In this document: positions 53,173-62,672 of the stretch, piece by piece
Position numbering within the stretch: position 1 is the stretch's first letter
How the letters are laid out: every line of letters begins with the position of its first letter
Assembly: GCA_034505795.1 (NCBI GenBank)
Contig: JAPDQM010000006.1
Location: 1 to 64,000 of the forward strand
Origin: Thermofontimicrobium_A sp034505795
Lineage (GTDB): Bacteria; Zhuqueibacterota; Zhuqueibacteria; Thermofontimicrobiales; Thermofontimicrobiaceae
DNA length: 64,000 nucleotides
Direction: 5' to 3'
Notes under the pieces: generated by a model
The model's input: the letters and a program-made list of their open reading frames with translations, nothing else
The model's database searches: none
Told to the model about the DNA's origin: nothing
Position numbers and translations under genes: made by a program

Positions 53173-54441
53173 ATGAAACGAATCATGGCCATGATCCTGG
53201 CTGGAGGCCGGGTCGATGAATTGAAAGTACTGACCCTGAGTCGCCCCAAGTCAACCGTTCCCTTCGGTGGGATGTATCGCATCATCGATTTCCCGCTCAG
53301 CAACCTCATGCACGCTGGCATCGAAAAAGTCGGTGTGCTCTCTCAGTACCATTCGGCGTCCTTGGTCCGACATATTGGGGTCGGCAGTTCGTGGGACATG
53401 GTCGGCCGCGACCGCGGCATGATGGTGTTGCCACCTTTTAAATCGGCCGTCAATTCAAATTGGTATCGTGGCACAGCAGATGCTGTCTATCAGAATTTGG
53501 ATTTCATCGATCAGTTCGCCCCCGATCTGGTGTTGATCCTGTCCGGCGATCACGTGTACCACATGGATTATCGGGAATTGGTGGACTATCATGTGCGCAA
53601 AGGCGCTGATCTGACGGCTGTATTCAAAGAAGTGCCGATTGAAGCGGCGCATCGTTTTGGAATTGCCACGATCGACAATGAGGATGGCCAGGTCGGCGGT
53701 CGTTTGATTGCTTATCACGAAAAGCCACAGCACCCTGAGGCTGCCTGGGCTTCGTTGACGATTTATCTCTTCAACACCAACGTCCTAAAACAAGTGCTGG
53801 CACAATTAATGGCCAGTCAAACCAATTCGTACGAGTTTGGGCATGATATCCTGCCTGCGATGGTCCATAGCCACAAGGTCTATGGCTTTAAATTCGATGG
53901 CTATTGGGCCTATTCCCGGACCATTGGTGAGTTCTGGCAAGCGAACATGGATTTGCTGTGCGAGCAGCCTCCGATTAATCTGCATCGCTGGCAGGTGCGC
54001 ACCAATCTGGATCATCGCAATCTGCGCGATCGGACACCCACAGTGATCGCGGAGACCGCCGAAGTGCACAACAGTGTCATTTATAATGGCTGCCATATTG
54101 CTGGCAGAGTGACCGATAGCATTATTTTCCCGGGCGTGACCGTTGAAGCCGGTGCGAGCGTGTCTCATTCCATTGTCATGTTCGATACTACGATTAAGCG
54201 CAACTGCATGATCCATAAAACCATTCTGGATACTGATGTGGTGGTGAGCGAGAATTGCCAGATCGGCGGTGGGGCTCAGGCCGATGCGATCCAGCCATCG
54301 GACATGGATGGCGTCACGGTCATTGGCCAGGCCACGATACTGCCGACGGACATGATGATTGGCAGTGAATGTGTCATTAGTTCGTATCAAAAAGCGACTC
54401 AATTTTCATCAAAAATAATCCCAGCAGGAAGAGTGGTCTGA
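53173..54441 (+). CDS. GlgC-like nucleotidyltransferase with altered nucleotide-binding loop
   Basis: A 422-aa ADP-glucose pyrophosphorylase paralogue: N-terminal nucleotidyltransferase domain (MAMILAGGRVDELKVLTLSRPK, YRIIDFPLSNLMHAG, SGDHVYHMDYREL, HEKPQHP) and a C-terminal left-handed beta-helix of hexapeptide-type repeats from about residue 290. The canonical GGxGxRL loop reads GGRVDEL: Gly14 is Val and Arg16 is Glu. These positions contact the nucleotide, so activity may be reduced or regulatory. Its TGA overlaps the ATG of a canonical glgC (TGATG), suggesting a catalytic/regulatory pair as GlgC/GlgD in Firmicutes. Confidence 0.85.
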   Translation: MKRIMAMILAGGRVDELKVLTLSRPKSTVPFGGMYRIIDFPLSNLMHAGIEKVGVLSQYHSASLVRHIGVGSSWDMVGRDRGMMVLPPFKSAVNSNWYRGTADAVYQNLDFIDQFAPDLVLILSGDHVYHMDYRELVDYHVRKGADLTAVFKEVPIEAAHRFGIATIDNEDGQVGGRLIAYHEKPQHPEAAWASLTIYLFNTNVLKQVLAQLMASQTNSYEFGHDILPAMVHSHKVYGFKFDGYWAYSRTIGEFWQANMDLLCEQPPINLHRWQVRTNLDHRNLRDRTPTVIAETAEVHNSVIYNGCHIAGRVTDSIIFPGVTVEAGASVSHSIVMFDTTIKRNCMIHKTILDTDVVVSENCQIGGGAQADAIQPSDMDGVTVIGQATILPTDMMIGSECVISSYQKATQFSSKIIPAGRVV

Positions 54442-55691
54442 TGAAAAACACGTTAGCGATGTTATTAGCAGGCGGCGTGGGCAGCCGCTTGAATGTCCTG
54501 GCGCGATTGCGCGCCAAGCCGGCCGTACCCTTTGGTGGTATCTATCGCATTATCGATTTTACGCTGAGCAATGTCATGAATTCGGGGCTAAATCATGTCG
54601 GCGTTCTGACGCAATACAAGCCGTATTCGCTGATGAAACACATCGGCACCGGCGCACCATGGGATTTTGTTGGACGCAAGCGTGGCGCAAAAATCCTGCC
54701 GCCCAAAACTGGCGAAAAGGATTCGGATTGGTATCGCGGCACGGCTGACGCTATTGCCCAAAGTTTGGACTACATCTATCGCCACCAACCCAATTTTGTG
54801 CTGGTGCTCTCCGGCGATCATATCTACTATATGGATTATCGGGCTATTATTTCGTTTCACGATCAGACCAACGCGGATATCACCATCGCCGTGCGCGAAG
54901 TTCCTATTGAAAATGCGCATCAATTCGGGATCGCCATTACCGATTCTCAAAATCAAATTATCGACTGGGAGGAGAAGCCGCAGCGACCGAAAAGCAATCT
55001 GGCCTCCATGGGTATTTATGTATTCAAAACCGATTTTTTGATTCATGCCCTGGAAAATCGCAGCGGCCACGACTTTGGCAAAAACGTCATCCCCGATAAT
55101 ATCAGCTCCCACAAAGTTATGGCGTTTCGCTTTCAGGGTTACTGGCAGGACGTGGGCACGATCCAGTCCTATTGGGAAGCCAATATGGATATTCTTTCTC
55201 CACAGTCGGATCTGAAGTTGCGAGACTGGAAGTGCCGCACCAATCTGGAGGAGGAAGGGCTTTTGGGAGATCGTCCCCCAAGCTACATCGCCGCTTGCGC
55301 GAGCATATCAAATTCCATCATTTCACCCAGTTGTCGTATCGAAGGCGAGGTCGTCCATTCCATCCTTTCGCCGGGTGTGGTGATCCGCAAGGGCGCGCTT
55401 GTCCAGGATTCGGTGATCATGCATGATACAGTCATTGGAGAAAATTGCCGACTGGATCATGTGATCGTTGATAAAGATGTAATCATCGAACCCGATTGCC
55501 AAATTGGGATTGGCGCGAATACCTGTGCCAATCAGAAATTTCCAACCCATCTTTCATCCGGTCTCACCGTGATTGGCAAAAATTCGCATCTTCCCGCTGG
55601 CATGGAGATTGGACGCAACTGCATTATCAATGCCCTGACGCAACCCGAAAGCTTCGATAGCCGACAATTAAAATGTGGTGCGACCATTTAA
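54441..55691 (+). CDS. glgC: Glucose-1-phosphate adenylyltransferase
   Basis: A 416-aa GlgC, which makes ADP-glucose from ATP and glucose 1-phosphate for glycogen synthesis. The nucleotide loop LLAGGVGSRL is intact (GGxGxRL at 11-17), as are AKPAVPFGG, YRIIDFTLSNVMNSG, SGDHIYYMDYRAI, EEKPQRP and a C-terminal left-handed beta-helix. It overlaps the upstream GlgC-like gene by one base, so the two subunits are probably made in fixed ratio. A 12-bp perfect hairpin lies 5 bp after the stop. No glycogen synthase or branching enzyme lies in the window. Confidence 0.94.
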   Translation: MKNTLAMLLAGGVGSRLNVLARLRAKPAVPFGGIYRIIDFTLSNVMNSGLNHVGVLTQYKPYSLMKHIGTGAPWDFVGRKRGAKILPPKTGEKDSDWYRGTADAIAQSLDYIYRHQPNFVLVLSGDHIYYMDYRAIISFHDQTNADITIAVREVPIENAHQFGIAITDSQNQIIDWEEKPQRPKSNLASMGIYVFKTDFLIHALENRSGHDFGKNVIPDNISSHKVMAFRFQGYWQDVGTIQSYWEANMDILSPQSDLKLRDWKCRTNLEEEGLLGDRPPSYIAACASISNSIISPSCRIEGEVVHSILSPGVVIRKGALVQDSVIMHDTVIGENCRLDHVIVDKDVIIEPDCQIGIGANTCANQKFPTHLSSGLTVIGKNSHLPAGMEIGRNCIINALTQPESFDSRQLKCGATI

Positions 55692-55696
55692 TTTTG

Positions 55697-55733
55697 GTGC
55701 TGCTGGCTATCTTCGCTGCCAAGCCAGCAGCAC
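55697..55733. terminator. 12-bp perfect hairpin between convergent genes
   Basis: GTGCTGCTGGCT (55697-55708) pairs completely with AGCCAGCAGCAC (55722-55733) around a 13-nt loop. There is no T run on either side, so it may be a bidirectional, factor-assisted terminator or an RNA 3'-end stabiliser between glgC and the convergent membrane-protein gene. Confidence 0.5.
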
Positions 55734-55759
55734 TCACCGGATGTTAGCAGTCGATCCAA

Positions 55760-56398
55760 TCAAATCGTCTTTTCATCCAACCCTACCATATCCCGATAGG
55801 CCAGACCAATGGCCACAAAAGTCAAAGGTAGGGCAAACACAAAGCCAACCAGCAACATTAATAATCCCAGAAGCAATAGCACATACAGCAGCAGCATAAA
55901 GGCGCTGTATTCAAAAATATTCTTCTGGATAATCTTGCGACTGGTTTCCATGGCCTGCCAGAAGTCCATGTTTTTCTCAATGATCAACGGGAAAGCAAAC
56001 ATGTACAACGCGGAAATGACGATGCCCGGAATAATGAGAAAGAATAAGCCAATGGCAACAAAGACCGTGATTAAAATATCAGCCAGTAAGGCCGCCACAA
56101 AAAAATTGAATCCTTTGGCAATGTCGCCGATGTTGATGGGATTGCCTCGAATTTTCTGAAAAACAATATAAAAAAAGCCAGCAGTTAGCGGACCCCCAAA
56201 GATCAAACCTCCGAGGAATGTCCAGGAGGCGATCCCCATGAGCACAATATAGATAATACTCAGCAGCATAAAATTAGCAAAATCCGACATCACCAGATTC
56301 CAGGCCTCGGATAGCCAGCGACTGATGTTGACCTGTCCAGCGGCAGGGTGTTCAGAACCGCTGCCAGCCATATTGGATGAGATAACTTGATCTCCCAT
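55760..56398 (-). CDS. Polytopic membrane protein, DUF975-like
   Basis: A 212-aa inner-membrane protein with about five or six hydrophobic segments after a 40-residue hydrophilic N-terminus. GGPLTAGFFYIVFQKIRGNPINIGDIAKGF and IVISALYMFAFPLIIEKNMDFWQAMETSRK are typical of DUF975-like proteins of unknown role. AGGAGG before ATG 56398 is a strong ribosome-binding site. Convergent with glgC. Confidence 0.8.
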   Translation of the reverse strand: MGDQVISSNMAGSGSEHPAAGQVNISRWLSEAWNLVMSDFANFMLLSIIYIVLMGIASWTFLGGLIFGGPLTAGFFYIVFQKIRGNPINIGDIAKGFNFFVAALLADILITVFVAIGLFFLIIPGIVISALYMFAFPLIIEKNMDFWQAMETSRKIIQKNIFEYSAFMLLLYVLLLLGLLMLLVGFVFALPLTFVAIGLAYRDMVGLDEKTI

Positions 56399-56573
56399 TT
56401 CAATTCCTCCTGATAACTTTAATGAATGTTTCCAAGTGACCCACTATCAAAATTCAACCACCACTTAATTGAGTCCATATTTCATCGTGCCGAGGTCAGT
56501 GGTTGATCGCAAAACTGATTAGCAAGAAACGACCATTCTAAGTCGAAAACCTTCGCGGCCATAGCTGACCGAA

Positions 56574-59522
56574 TCAAAATCCCAGATTGATATTCAGGGC
56601 AGTGTTTAAGTTGACCAGCCAACGATACTCCATTTTTTTCTCGCCAATTGGCGGGTGGCTCAGCCAGACCGGAAAATGGAATTTCAACACTTTCAAGTCC
56701 AGTTCCAGGCCGGCATCTTGCCTCAAATTATTGCTCGCAGACTGCTTCCAATCCGGCCATACATTCCCAATATCATAGAACAACGACAATGGCAGATAGG
56801 GCATTTTTAGGCTAAAATTCATCGTTGCGATGGCACGTCCTGCGAGATGCTGCCGATAATAACCACGCATATTGCCGTCGCCCTCAACAAAATAATAATT
56901 TTGGGGTGAATAGCGGCCGCGGCCATCGACCATAAATGCCAGCGGTCCGGCCGGCACCAATCCTCCGGCCAGGTAGAACAGATGGTGCTGACCAGGATTA
57001 TCCTCCCCGCGAAGATATCCGCAGAAAACGCGGACTGTCGAAACCAATTGTCGGGTCCATTTCTGCTGCTGCTTTATTTCTACCGAAACCTTTTGAAAAT
57101 TAAAGTCGCTTTTCAGTTGCGGCAATCCAACCGCTGAATTGAGTGTGATCGCCATCGGAAAACGATAATGGCCCGATGCGAAGGCCAGGCTTGCTGCTGC
57201 ACCGGAAGTTACTCCGCGTGTCCAATCGATGACATTCAGATAGTCGAGATTGTACATCCGCTGGTAGAAATATCGCAATTGAAATTGCCATTCCGGTTTT
57301 CGAGTGACATAATGGCTCCAGCGCCATTTCAATCCAACGGAGCCATATTTTTCTCCTTCGTAATCCCGTGCCTTCAATTCAAGTCTGGCTGAATTGCCCA
57401 GCCATTCCAATGGATGTTTAAACCCCACGGCATAGCTCAACTTTTCGCTGCGGAATCCATAGGCAGCCTTCAATGACCATTGGTAACGCCCCTTGAAGCC
57501 ATTGCCATCCCGAAATTGACCGCCGTTGGCGTAAAAGCCCACTCGAGGGCCATCGACATCATCGTCATACCATGCTGTCGGGCCATAATAGATATGATAG
57601 CTATCCAGCGATGGAAGGTCGAGAATCGGGCGAAAGCCAATGCGGCGAGGCACACGATTGTTCCAATTATCTACTTCAAGGATGTTGTCGTAAGGATCGA
57701 TCCAGACCACTTTGGGCCAATCGGTCATTGTCAGCTTAAAGGTAGTATCACGGCTCGTTGCGTGCCAGCGCCGATAGATTTTTGAACCATCTCTGTTTTC
57801 AATCGACAGGGTAGCGGGCACATCAATACTCTTCTGTTGCGCGACTGTTATCAATAGTTCCTTCTGACCGGTGGGCAGTTTGTGTTTTTGAATTTTCTTG
57901 ATGGTCAGGTCGCATTGCTGCGTCGATCGCAGCCAGGAATCGAAGAATGGCTTGAGTGGTCGGCCGGAGATTTCCTCGCATACCGCAATGAAATCTTCAG
58001 TAGTCGGATGCTTAAATCGATATTTAGCGAAATAGGTGTGCATGATGTCATCAAATGTCTCCTTCCCTACCAGATCGCGCAGCATATTCATGATCCAGGC
58101 ACCTTTGCCATATACCAATACATAGCTCTCTTTGAACTGATAGGCGGGCGTTAGCACTTTTTGTTCCGCCTGGCTTGCCGCAAAAAGATAATACATGGCC
58201 GAGTGAATATAGCGATCGTCGAGTTGCGGCAGAAAACTAAGCATTTCCGGCCAATTGGTCATGTTGCCTTCTCGGCCATACTTATCCTCCAAATATCGAA
58301 CCTCGGCGAAAGAATTCATGCCTTCATCGAGCCAGGCCTCGGCCATTTCATTATTGCCCAGAATCCCGTAAAACCAGTTATGCCCGATCTCGTGCATAAT
58401 GACCATTTCCAATTGCCGCAACCAGTCCGGACTATTGAACTGAACGATCGTTAAATTTGGATATTCCATGCCGGCGCCGGCAGATATATCGCCATCGACT
58501 ACCGAAACCTGGTTGTAGGGATAGGGCAGGTAGCATTTGCCATAATGTTCCAGCGTATCGTAGGCATATTTGATCGCATCTTTGCCTTTGGCCTCATGCG
58601 CGGGCAATACAAAGACATTGATGGTGGTATTTTGGTACTGGCCACGCTTGAGGATAAACTTGCCATCGGCCACCCAGGCAAAATCGTGCACGTTTTCAGC
58701 GTGAAAGGTTAATGTTTTGGTTTCGGCAGATAAGTGTGACCGCAGCAGTTGGTTGTAAAATTTTTTAACCGCCTTGAGATTTTTTGCATCACGAAGACTG
58801 TCCAATTTGGTGCCCCAGCGAGCCAGAGAGTCCAATCGCATGATCTCCGATTTCGGAGCCACCAGATCGCCGGTAGCAGCTACAGTCATATTTTGGGGCA
58901 CGGTGATCGACACATCGAAGGTGCCAAAATCGCCGTAAAATTCACCGATCAGATGATAGCCATCAGGATGCCAGCCCTTTCGATCGTAGACCACGATTTT
59001 GGGATACCATTGAGTACATTCATAATGATGGCCGATGTGTCCGAAGCGGGAGAAAATATACGGAATTTTCACCTGAAATTTGAGACGAAAATTTATCGTT
59101 TCGCCAGGCTTCAATGGCATTGGCAAGAGCACCTGCATTTCGGTTTCATCGCCGGGTTTATAATTCCACGACAAAATCTTATTTTGTGCAAAAATCGAGT
59201 CGATTTGAATATAGCCGCGGTCTTCAGGCGGGGCTAACGCAAAACGAGAGGAACCGCTTTGCCGGAGTTCTCGCGCAAAAATGCTGTTGTCGTCTTTGTA
59301 AGCATTGGGGTACAAATGAAACCAAACCTCGGAGAGCGTATCCGGCGAATTGTTTTTGTAAATCAACGTTTCGGTGCCTGCGAGCCGATGATTTTTGGTA
59401 TCTAACTCCACCGAAATCTGGTACTTCACCTCCTGTTGCCAATAACGATCACGATCGGCCCGTACCATCACTACCCATGCCAGCAACGTGAACCAAACAC
59501 CCAAAAGGCAATATCGAGTCAT
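56574..59522 (-). CDS. M1-family zinc metallopeptidase fused to a predicted outer-membrane beta-barrel
   Basis: A 982-aa exported protein. Signal peptide MTRYCLLGVWFTLLAWVVMVRA; M1 N-terminal beta domain; substrate motif GAGMEY (349-354); zinc site HEIGH (377-381) and Glu400 in WLDEGMNSFAEV, matching HEXXH-x18-E. The M1 catalytic region ends near residue 560. From about 610 onwards the sequence is amphipathic beta-strand (KGRYQWSLKAAYGF, YGSVGLKWRWSHYV, WQFQLRYFYQRMY) with GDGNMRGYYRQHLAG near residue 885, a GxxxxRGY-type motif of Omp85 barrels, and ends in aromatic NLGF. This suggests an autotransporter-like surface peptidase. AGGAGG precedes ATG 59522. Confidence 0.87.
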   Translation of the reverse strand: MTRYCLLGVWFTLLAWVVMVRADRDRYWQQEVKYQISVELDTKNHRLAGTETLIYKNNSPDTLSEVWFHLYPNAYKDDNSIFARELRQSGSSRFALAPPEDRGYIQIDSIFAQNKILSWNYKPGDETEMQVLLPMPLKPGETINFRLKFQVKIPYIFSRFGHIGHHYECTQWYPKIVVYDRKGWHPDGYHLIGEFYGDFGTFDVSITVPQNMTVAATGDLVAPKSEIMRLDSLARWGTKLDSLRDAKNLKAVKKFYNQLLRSHLSAETKTLTFHAENVHDFAWVADGKFILKRGQYQNTTINVFVLPAHEAKGKDAIKYAYDTLEHYGKCYLPYPYNQVSVVDGDISAGAGMEYPNLTIVQFNSPDWLRQLEMVIMHEIGHNWFYGILGNNEMAEAWLDEGMNSFAEVRYLEDKYGREGNMTNWPEMLSFLPQLDDRYIHSAMYYLFAASQAEQKVLTPAYQFKESYVLVYGKGAWIMNMLRDLVGKETFDDIMHTYFAKYRFKHPTTEDFIAVCEEISGRPLKPFFDSWLRSTQQCDLTIKKIQKHKLPTGQKELLITVAQQKSIDVPATLSIENRDGSKIYRRWHATSRDTTFKLTMTDWPKVVWIDPYDNILEVDNWNNRVPRRIGFRPILDLPSLDSYHIYYGPTAWYDDDVDGPRVGFYANGGQFRDGNGFKGRYQWSLKAAYGFRSEKLSYAVGFKHPLEWLGNSARLELKARDYEGEKYGSVGLKWRWSHYVTRKPEWQFQLRYFYQRMYNLDYLNVIDWTRGVTSGAAASLAFASGHYRFPMAITLNSAVGLPQLKSDFNFQKVSVEIKQQQKWTRQLVSTVRVFCGYLRGEDNPGQHHLFYLAGGLVPAGPLAFMVDGRGRYSPQNYYFVEGDGNMRGYYRQHLAGRAIATMNFSLKMPYLPLSLFYDIGNVWPDWKQSASNNLRQDAGLELDLKVLKFHFPVWLSHPPIGEKKMEYRWLVNLNTALNINLGF

Positions 59523-59602
59523 CCTTTTCCTCCTCTCGCGCGTTCGGTGCGCGAATTTTGTTAATTCGGTTCTGTTACAAAAATGGAAATCAAAAGAAAC
59601 GA

Positions 59603-59709
59603 TGTCATTCCTGTCCGCCAGTTGGCGGACAGGAATCTCTTTGTTAACTGATGCTTAAGTCAACCCAAAAATGAGATGTCTGTCCGCCAGTTAGCGGACA
59701 GGCATGACA
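59603..59709. repeat. Two-armed intergenic palindromic repeat, copy 2
   Basis: The left arm 59603-59639 begins TGTCATTCCTGTCCGCCA and ends AATCTC; the right arm 59673-59709 is its near-perfect inverse, ending GGCATGACA. Each arm contains the self-hairpin CTGTCCGCCA-GT-TGGCGGACAG or a one-mismatch version. Design and motifs (TGTCATT, CCGCCA/TGGCGG, AATCT) match the element at 5898-6008. Confidence 0.85.
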
Positions 59710-59770
59710 ATTTATCAGGTTTTGGTAATTTTGCGATAAGACCTAAATAGGCGATTCCAATCTAAAAAAC

Positions 59771-59800
59771 GCATGACTGTCTGCCTGCCAGTTGCCGGGA
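59771..59800. repeat. Degenerate single arm of the palindromic repeat
   Basis: GCATGACTGTCTGCCTGCCAGTTG resembles a single arm of the element at 59603-59709 but with several substitutions and no inverse partner nearby. Likely a decayed copy. Confidence 0.45.
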
Positions 59801-60117
59801 GCAGCCAAATCCAGCAGAGATCGCTACATTGGTGTTCTGAAAGATGCTCGCATTGATGTTCATGTCAATGCCGAATGATGACAACAAACAATGAGCACGA
59901 GATATTATGCTCCACCGACTGGCTACGTCACGCGTTGGCGAAATGCTTGCAGAACAGGTGAAAATATCCTGTAATCCACCATCATGAGCGAAGGCATTGC
60001 AAGTTCGGCAGTCGATGCATAGCGAATTGATTTAGCCTTCCGGGTGGCGGTGTGCTCTGGTGGGGCAAGTAGCCAATCAGCTCAAATGTCATTGGCAGCT
60101 CAGACAATGTCAATAAC

Positions 60118-60978
60118 CTATCGATACATGACCGTCAGGTCGCCAATTCCGGCGCGGATCGACAGATCCATTTTGCGTCCGGCACTTTGATAATTTTCGC
60201 TCAGGTAAAAACGCCCTTTTTTGTCAAATTTAAAATCCAGCCGCGATTGCGTGAGAAAGCCAAAGGTGGAGCTATCGAGACGGACACCCACATCAGCCGG
60301 CAGATAGATGCGTGTCTCACCGATATCCAGATCGATATCCGCACTGGCGGAGGATAGACCGCTGCCCGCAAAATCGATCTCCAGTTGGCCGATACCGCCG
60401 TTAATGTGTGCCTCCCGAAAACACGCATTGCCCAAATGCCGCAGCCGTGCTTCGCCGATTTTTAAATCAATATCCAGCGTTTCCATTTGGGTGCGATTGG
60501 GCGATGGAAAATCCACCTTTACTTCGCCAGCCCAACTTTGTAATTCAAATTTGCTAATTTTCAGCGAATCCAACATGAATTCAATTTTCCCGGCTTTGAT
60601 GGTGGCGTCTAATTTGATCACGGCGGCTGTCGGCAACAATAATTGCAGTTGTGGCACATCATCATCCCGAATTGAATGGAGCCAGTTCCTGCGGTCGACG
60701 ACCATTAATAATTCATTCCGACGTTCGTTGTACTCCACATCAATCTCATCCACCCGATCATTGTAGCGCAAGGAAATGGTGACTTGATCCGAAAGCTGAT
60801 TTTTTTGCACTGCCACCTGTCCGGCCTTCATATTGATTTCGACAGACAGAGGCACATCCAATCTGACTTTGTAATTTTCGTTAACCTTTTCGGCAGAACG
60901 ACTTTCGGATATGGTATTATTGGGCAGCGATAATAGCAGGTGGATCAAAAAAACTACGAATGGTTGATAGGGTTTCAT
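60118..60978 (-). CDS. Exported beta-solenoid/toast-rack-type protein
   Basis: A 286-aa protein with signal peptide MKPYQPFVVFLIHLLLSL. The mature part is a run of short beta-strands with a repeat rhythm (SVEINMKAGQVAVQKN, IKLDATIKAGKIEFML, FELQSWAGEVKVDFP, LDIDLKIGEARLRHLG, AHINGGIGQLEIDFAG, ADIDLDIGETRIYLP), the pattern of DUF4097/LiaF-like toast-rack domains. No catalytic residues visible. ATG 60978 is preferred over the GTG at 60990, which sits too close to the AGGAGG site. Probably periplasmic or surface-exposed; role unknown. Confidence 0.75.
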   Translation of the reverse strand: MKPYQPFVVFLIHLLLSLPNNTISESRSAEKVNENYKVRLDVPLSVEINMKAGQVAVQKNQLSDQVTISLRYNDRVDEIDVEYNERRNELLMVVDRRNWLHSIRDDDVPQLQLLLPTAAVIKLDATIKAGKIEFMLDSLKISKFELQSWAGEVKVDFPSPNRTQMETLDIDLKIGEARLRHLGNACFREAHINGGIGQLEIDFAGSGLSSASADIDLDIGETRIYLPADVGVRLDSSTFGFLTQSRLDFKFDKKGRFYLSENYQSAGRKMDLSIRAGIGDLTVMYR

Positions 60979-61148
60979 GGCGTTGATCACCCCTCCTCTT
61001 GTCAGTATGGTTAGGTGCTCAAGTAGAGCGTTGACGAGTGATGTACTTATTGTGCAGCGATCGTGTTGCGCTTTTATTACGGCAGGGGGTGAGTGAATGT
61101 TACAGCTTATTTTGGAACAAAACTATCGACCAAAAGCGATGGTCATGA

Positions 61149-62219
61149 TTAAATCAGCATTCCCTTCTTTAATAACTCATGATGAACTCGCTCATAGGTG
61201 ACCTGGATTTCCTTTTCCCAGGCCGAAATCAGCGCGTCTTCGAGATCGAAACTGATAAATTCGAATTCGCCGGAGGGATTAAAGGGCGAGAATTTTCGAC
61301 TATAGGTTTCCGGCCAATTTTCATAGCTTTTGCGGATGCCATCTTTGATGCTGATCTCTGGCTGATAGCCCAACTCGCTTTTGATTTTGGTCAGATCGAC
61401 AATGAACGAATGCTTGTTGTTGAACGGAAAAAAATACTTCGTAGGGACTAATTGCCGGAACAAGTGGTAAGGGATATTCACTGTTTTTACCCGCTCGCCC
61501 AAAACCTCAGCGACCAACTTCACAAAATCATTTAAGCTGATAATCTCATCGCCGGCCAGATTGTAACATTCACCAACCGCATTCTCTTTAACGATTGCCA
61601 ATAGATACGCCTGAATCACATCATCAATATAGGCGGGTTGGAACAGATTTTCACCTGCGCCTGGAATCAAGATCTTTTGCCGACCGTTCCGAATCCGGTC
61701 GATGTAATACCATTCCCGAATCTCCCCGGGACCGTTAATTTCAGTTGGACGCAAGCTGACGAAAGGAAATCCGGTTTTATCGAACTGCTCGACCAGATAC
61801 TCTTCGATCATGGATTTGTTATAGGCATAGGAATTATGCGCGGCGGTATCGAACAGACGACGATTCGGGATCGGCAGAACCAGGCGCTCATCGATTTCTT
61901 TCGTAAGGGCCACCGCCATGCTACTGGTAAAAATGTATCGTCCGATCTGTCCCTGAAAAACCTCCACAACCAGTTGCACCTCTTCGGGATAGAAAGCGCA
62001 GGTGTCGATCACGACATCAAATTGGCGGTTGGCAAACAGCGACCGAAATCGGTCCTCGTCGCGACGATCACCAATTAGCCATTCCACATCCTCATAAAAC
62101 GGTACCTGATTACGTCTTGTCCCCCGATTAAATAGGGTAACGTTTTGATTGCTGCGCAGCAATGCTTGCGTTAAATGCAAGCCCAAAAATCGAGTGCCTC
62201 CAATAATCAGAACATCCAT
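61149..62219 (-). CDS. NAD-dependent epimerase/dehydratase family protein
   Basis: A 356-aa extended short-chain dehydrogenase. The N-terminus MDVLIIGGTRFLGLHL has the GxxGxxG cofactor motif; YAYNKSMIEEYL gives the YxxxK pair, with TSSMAV upstream supplying the Ser. The C-terminal part (FLRPTEINGPGE-like FVSLRPTEINGPG, NLAGDEIISLNDFVKLVAEVLG) matches sugar epimerases that act on nucleotide sugars, though the exact substrate is unclear. An upstream ATG at 62264 adds 15 unlikely residues; ATG 62219 follows a G-rich site. No other nucleotide-sugar gene is adjacent. Confidence 0.87.
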   Translation of the reverse strand: MDVLIIGGTRFLGLHLTQALLRSNQNVTLFNRGTRRNQVPFYEDVEWLIGDRRDEDRFRSLFANRQFDVVIDTCAFYPEEVQLVVEVFQGQIGRYIFTSSMAVALTKEIDERLVLPIPNRRLFDTAAHNSYAYNKSMIEEYLVEQFDKTGFPFVSLRPTEINGPGEIREWYYIDRIRNGRQKILIPGAGENLFQPAYIDDVIQAYLLAIVKENAVGECYNLAGDEIISLNDFVKLVAEVLGERVKTVNIPYHLFRQLVPTKYFFPFNNKHSFIVDLTKIKSELGYQPEISIKDGIRKSYENWPETYSRKFSPFNPSGEFEFISFDLEDALISAWEKEIQVTYERVHHELLKKGMLI

Positions 62220-62672
62220 CGCCTCATTCCCTGCCAGGTTATCACCACTTCGGTTCGACAGCAATTTTGAGTACGATAATTAAACAAAATTTTTCATGGA
62301 TGTCAAGATTTTTTTTGTAATTTCGCCCTTGCCAAGACAATTTTTGCGGGCCAGGCTGCAAAACCAATGCGAAAATGGCTACCAATCCAATTCGCGCGCG
62401 ATCAGCGCTGGTGTGCATATCGGGAGAATGATTATCGCGAGGGGCATGAGAGATCAAAATATTTCTATTGGAGATTGATGTAAATTCTAACTGAGCGAGT
62501 GCCTCCACAAGTTCAGTGACCAGGTCAGATCTGGTTAGCCCAGACGCCTTGACTGGCGAGAGTGACATGTTTGGAGCAGCGTTTGAGCCAGCGAAGGCCA
62601 TCTGGCAAATGATTCGCTGCCCAAAATCACTGTGCCGGATGGCCCTCTCAGATTACTTGCCATTCTGAAGAC
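62220..62672. other. Intergenic region, no gene seen
   Basis: Reading frames in these 453 bases lack family resemblance and ribosome-binding sites. I see no terminator after the barrel gene; the epimerase promoter presumably lies here. Confidence 0.4.

Larger units (their letters stand above)
59523..60117. other. Intergenic region dominated by palindromic repeats
   Basis: No gene is seen in these 595 bases. They hold the second copy of the two-armed palindrome (59603-59709), a degenerate single arm (59771-59800), and about 300 bp with no recognisable signal before the next gene. Confidence 0.5.

Noticed and set aside
62242..62601. Minus-strand 119-codon frame between the barrel and epimerase genes
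   Set aside because: Overlaps the epimerase start, has no ribosome-binding site and shows no protein family features.
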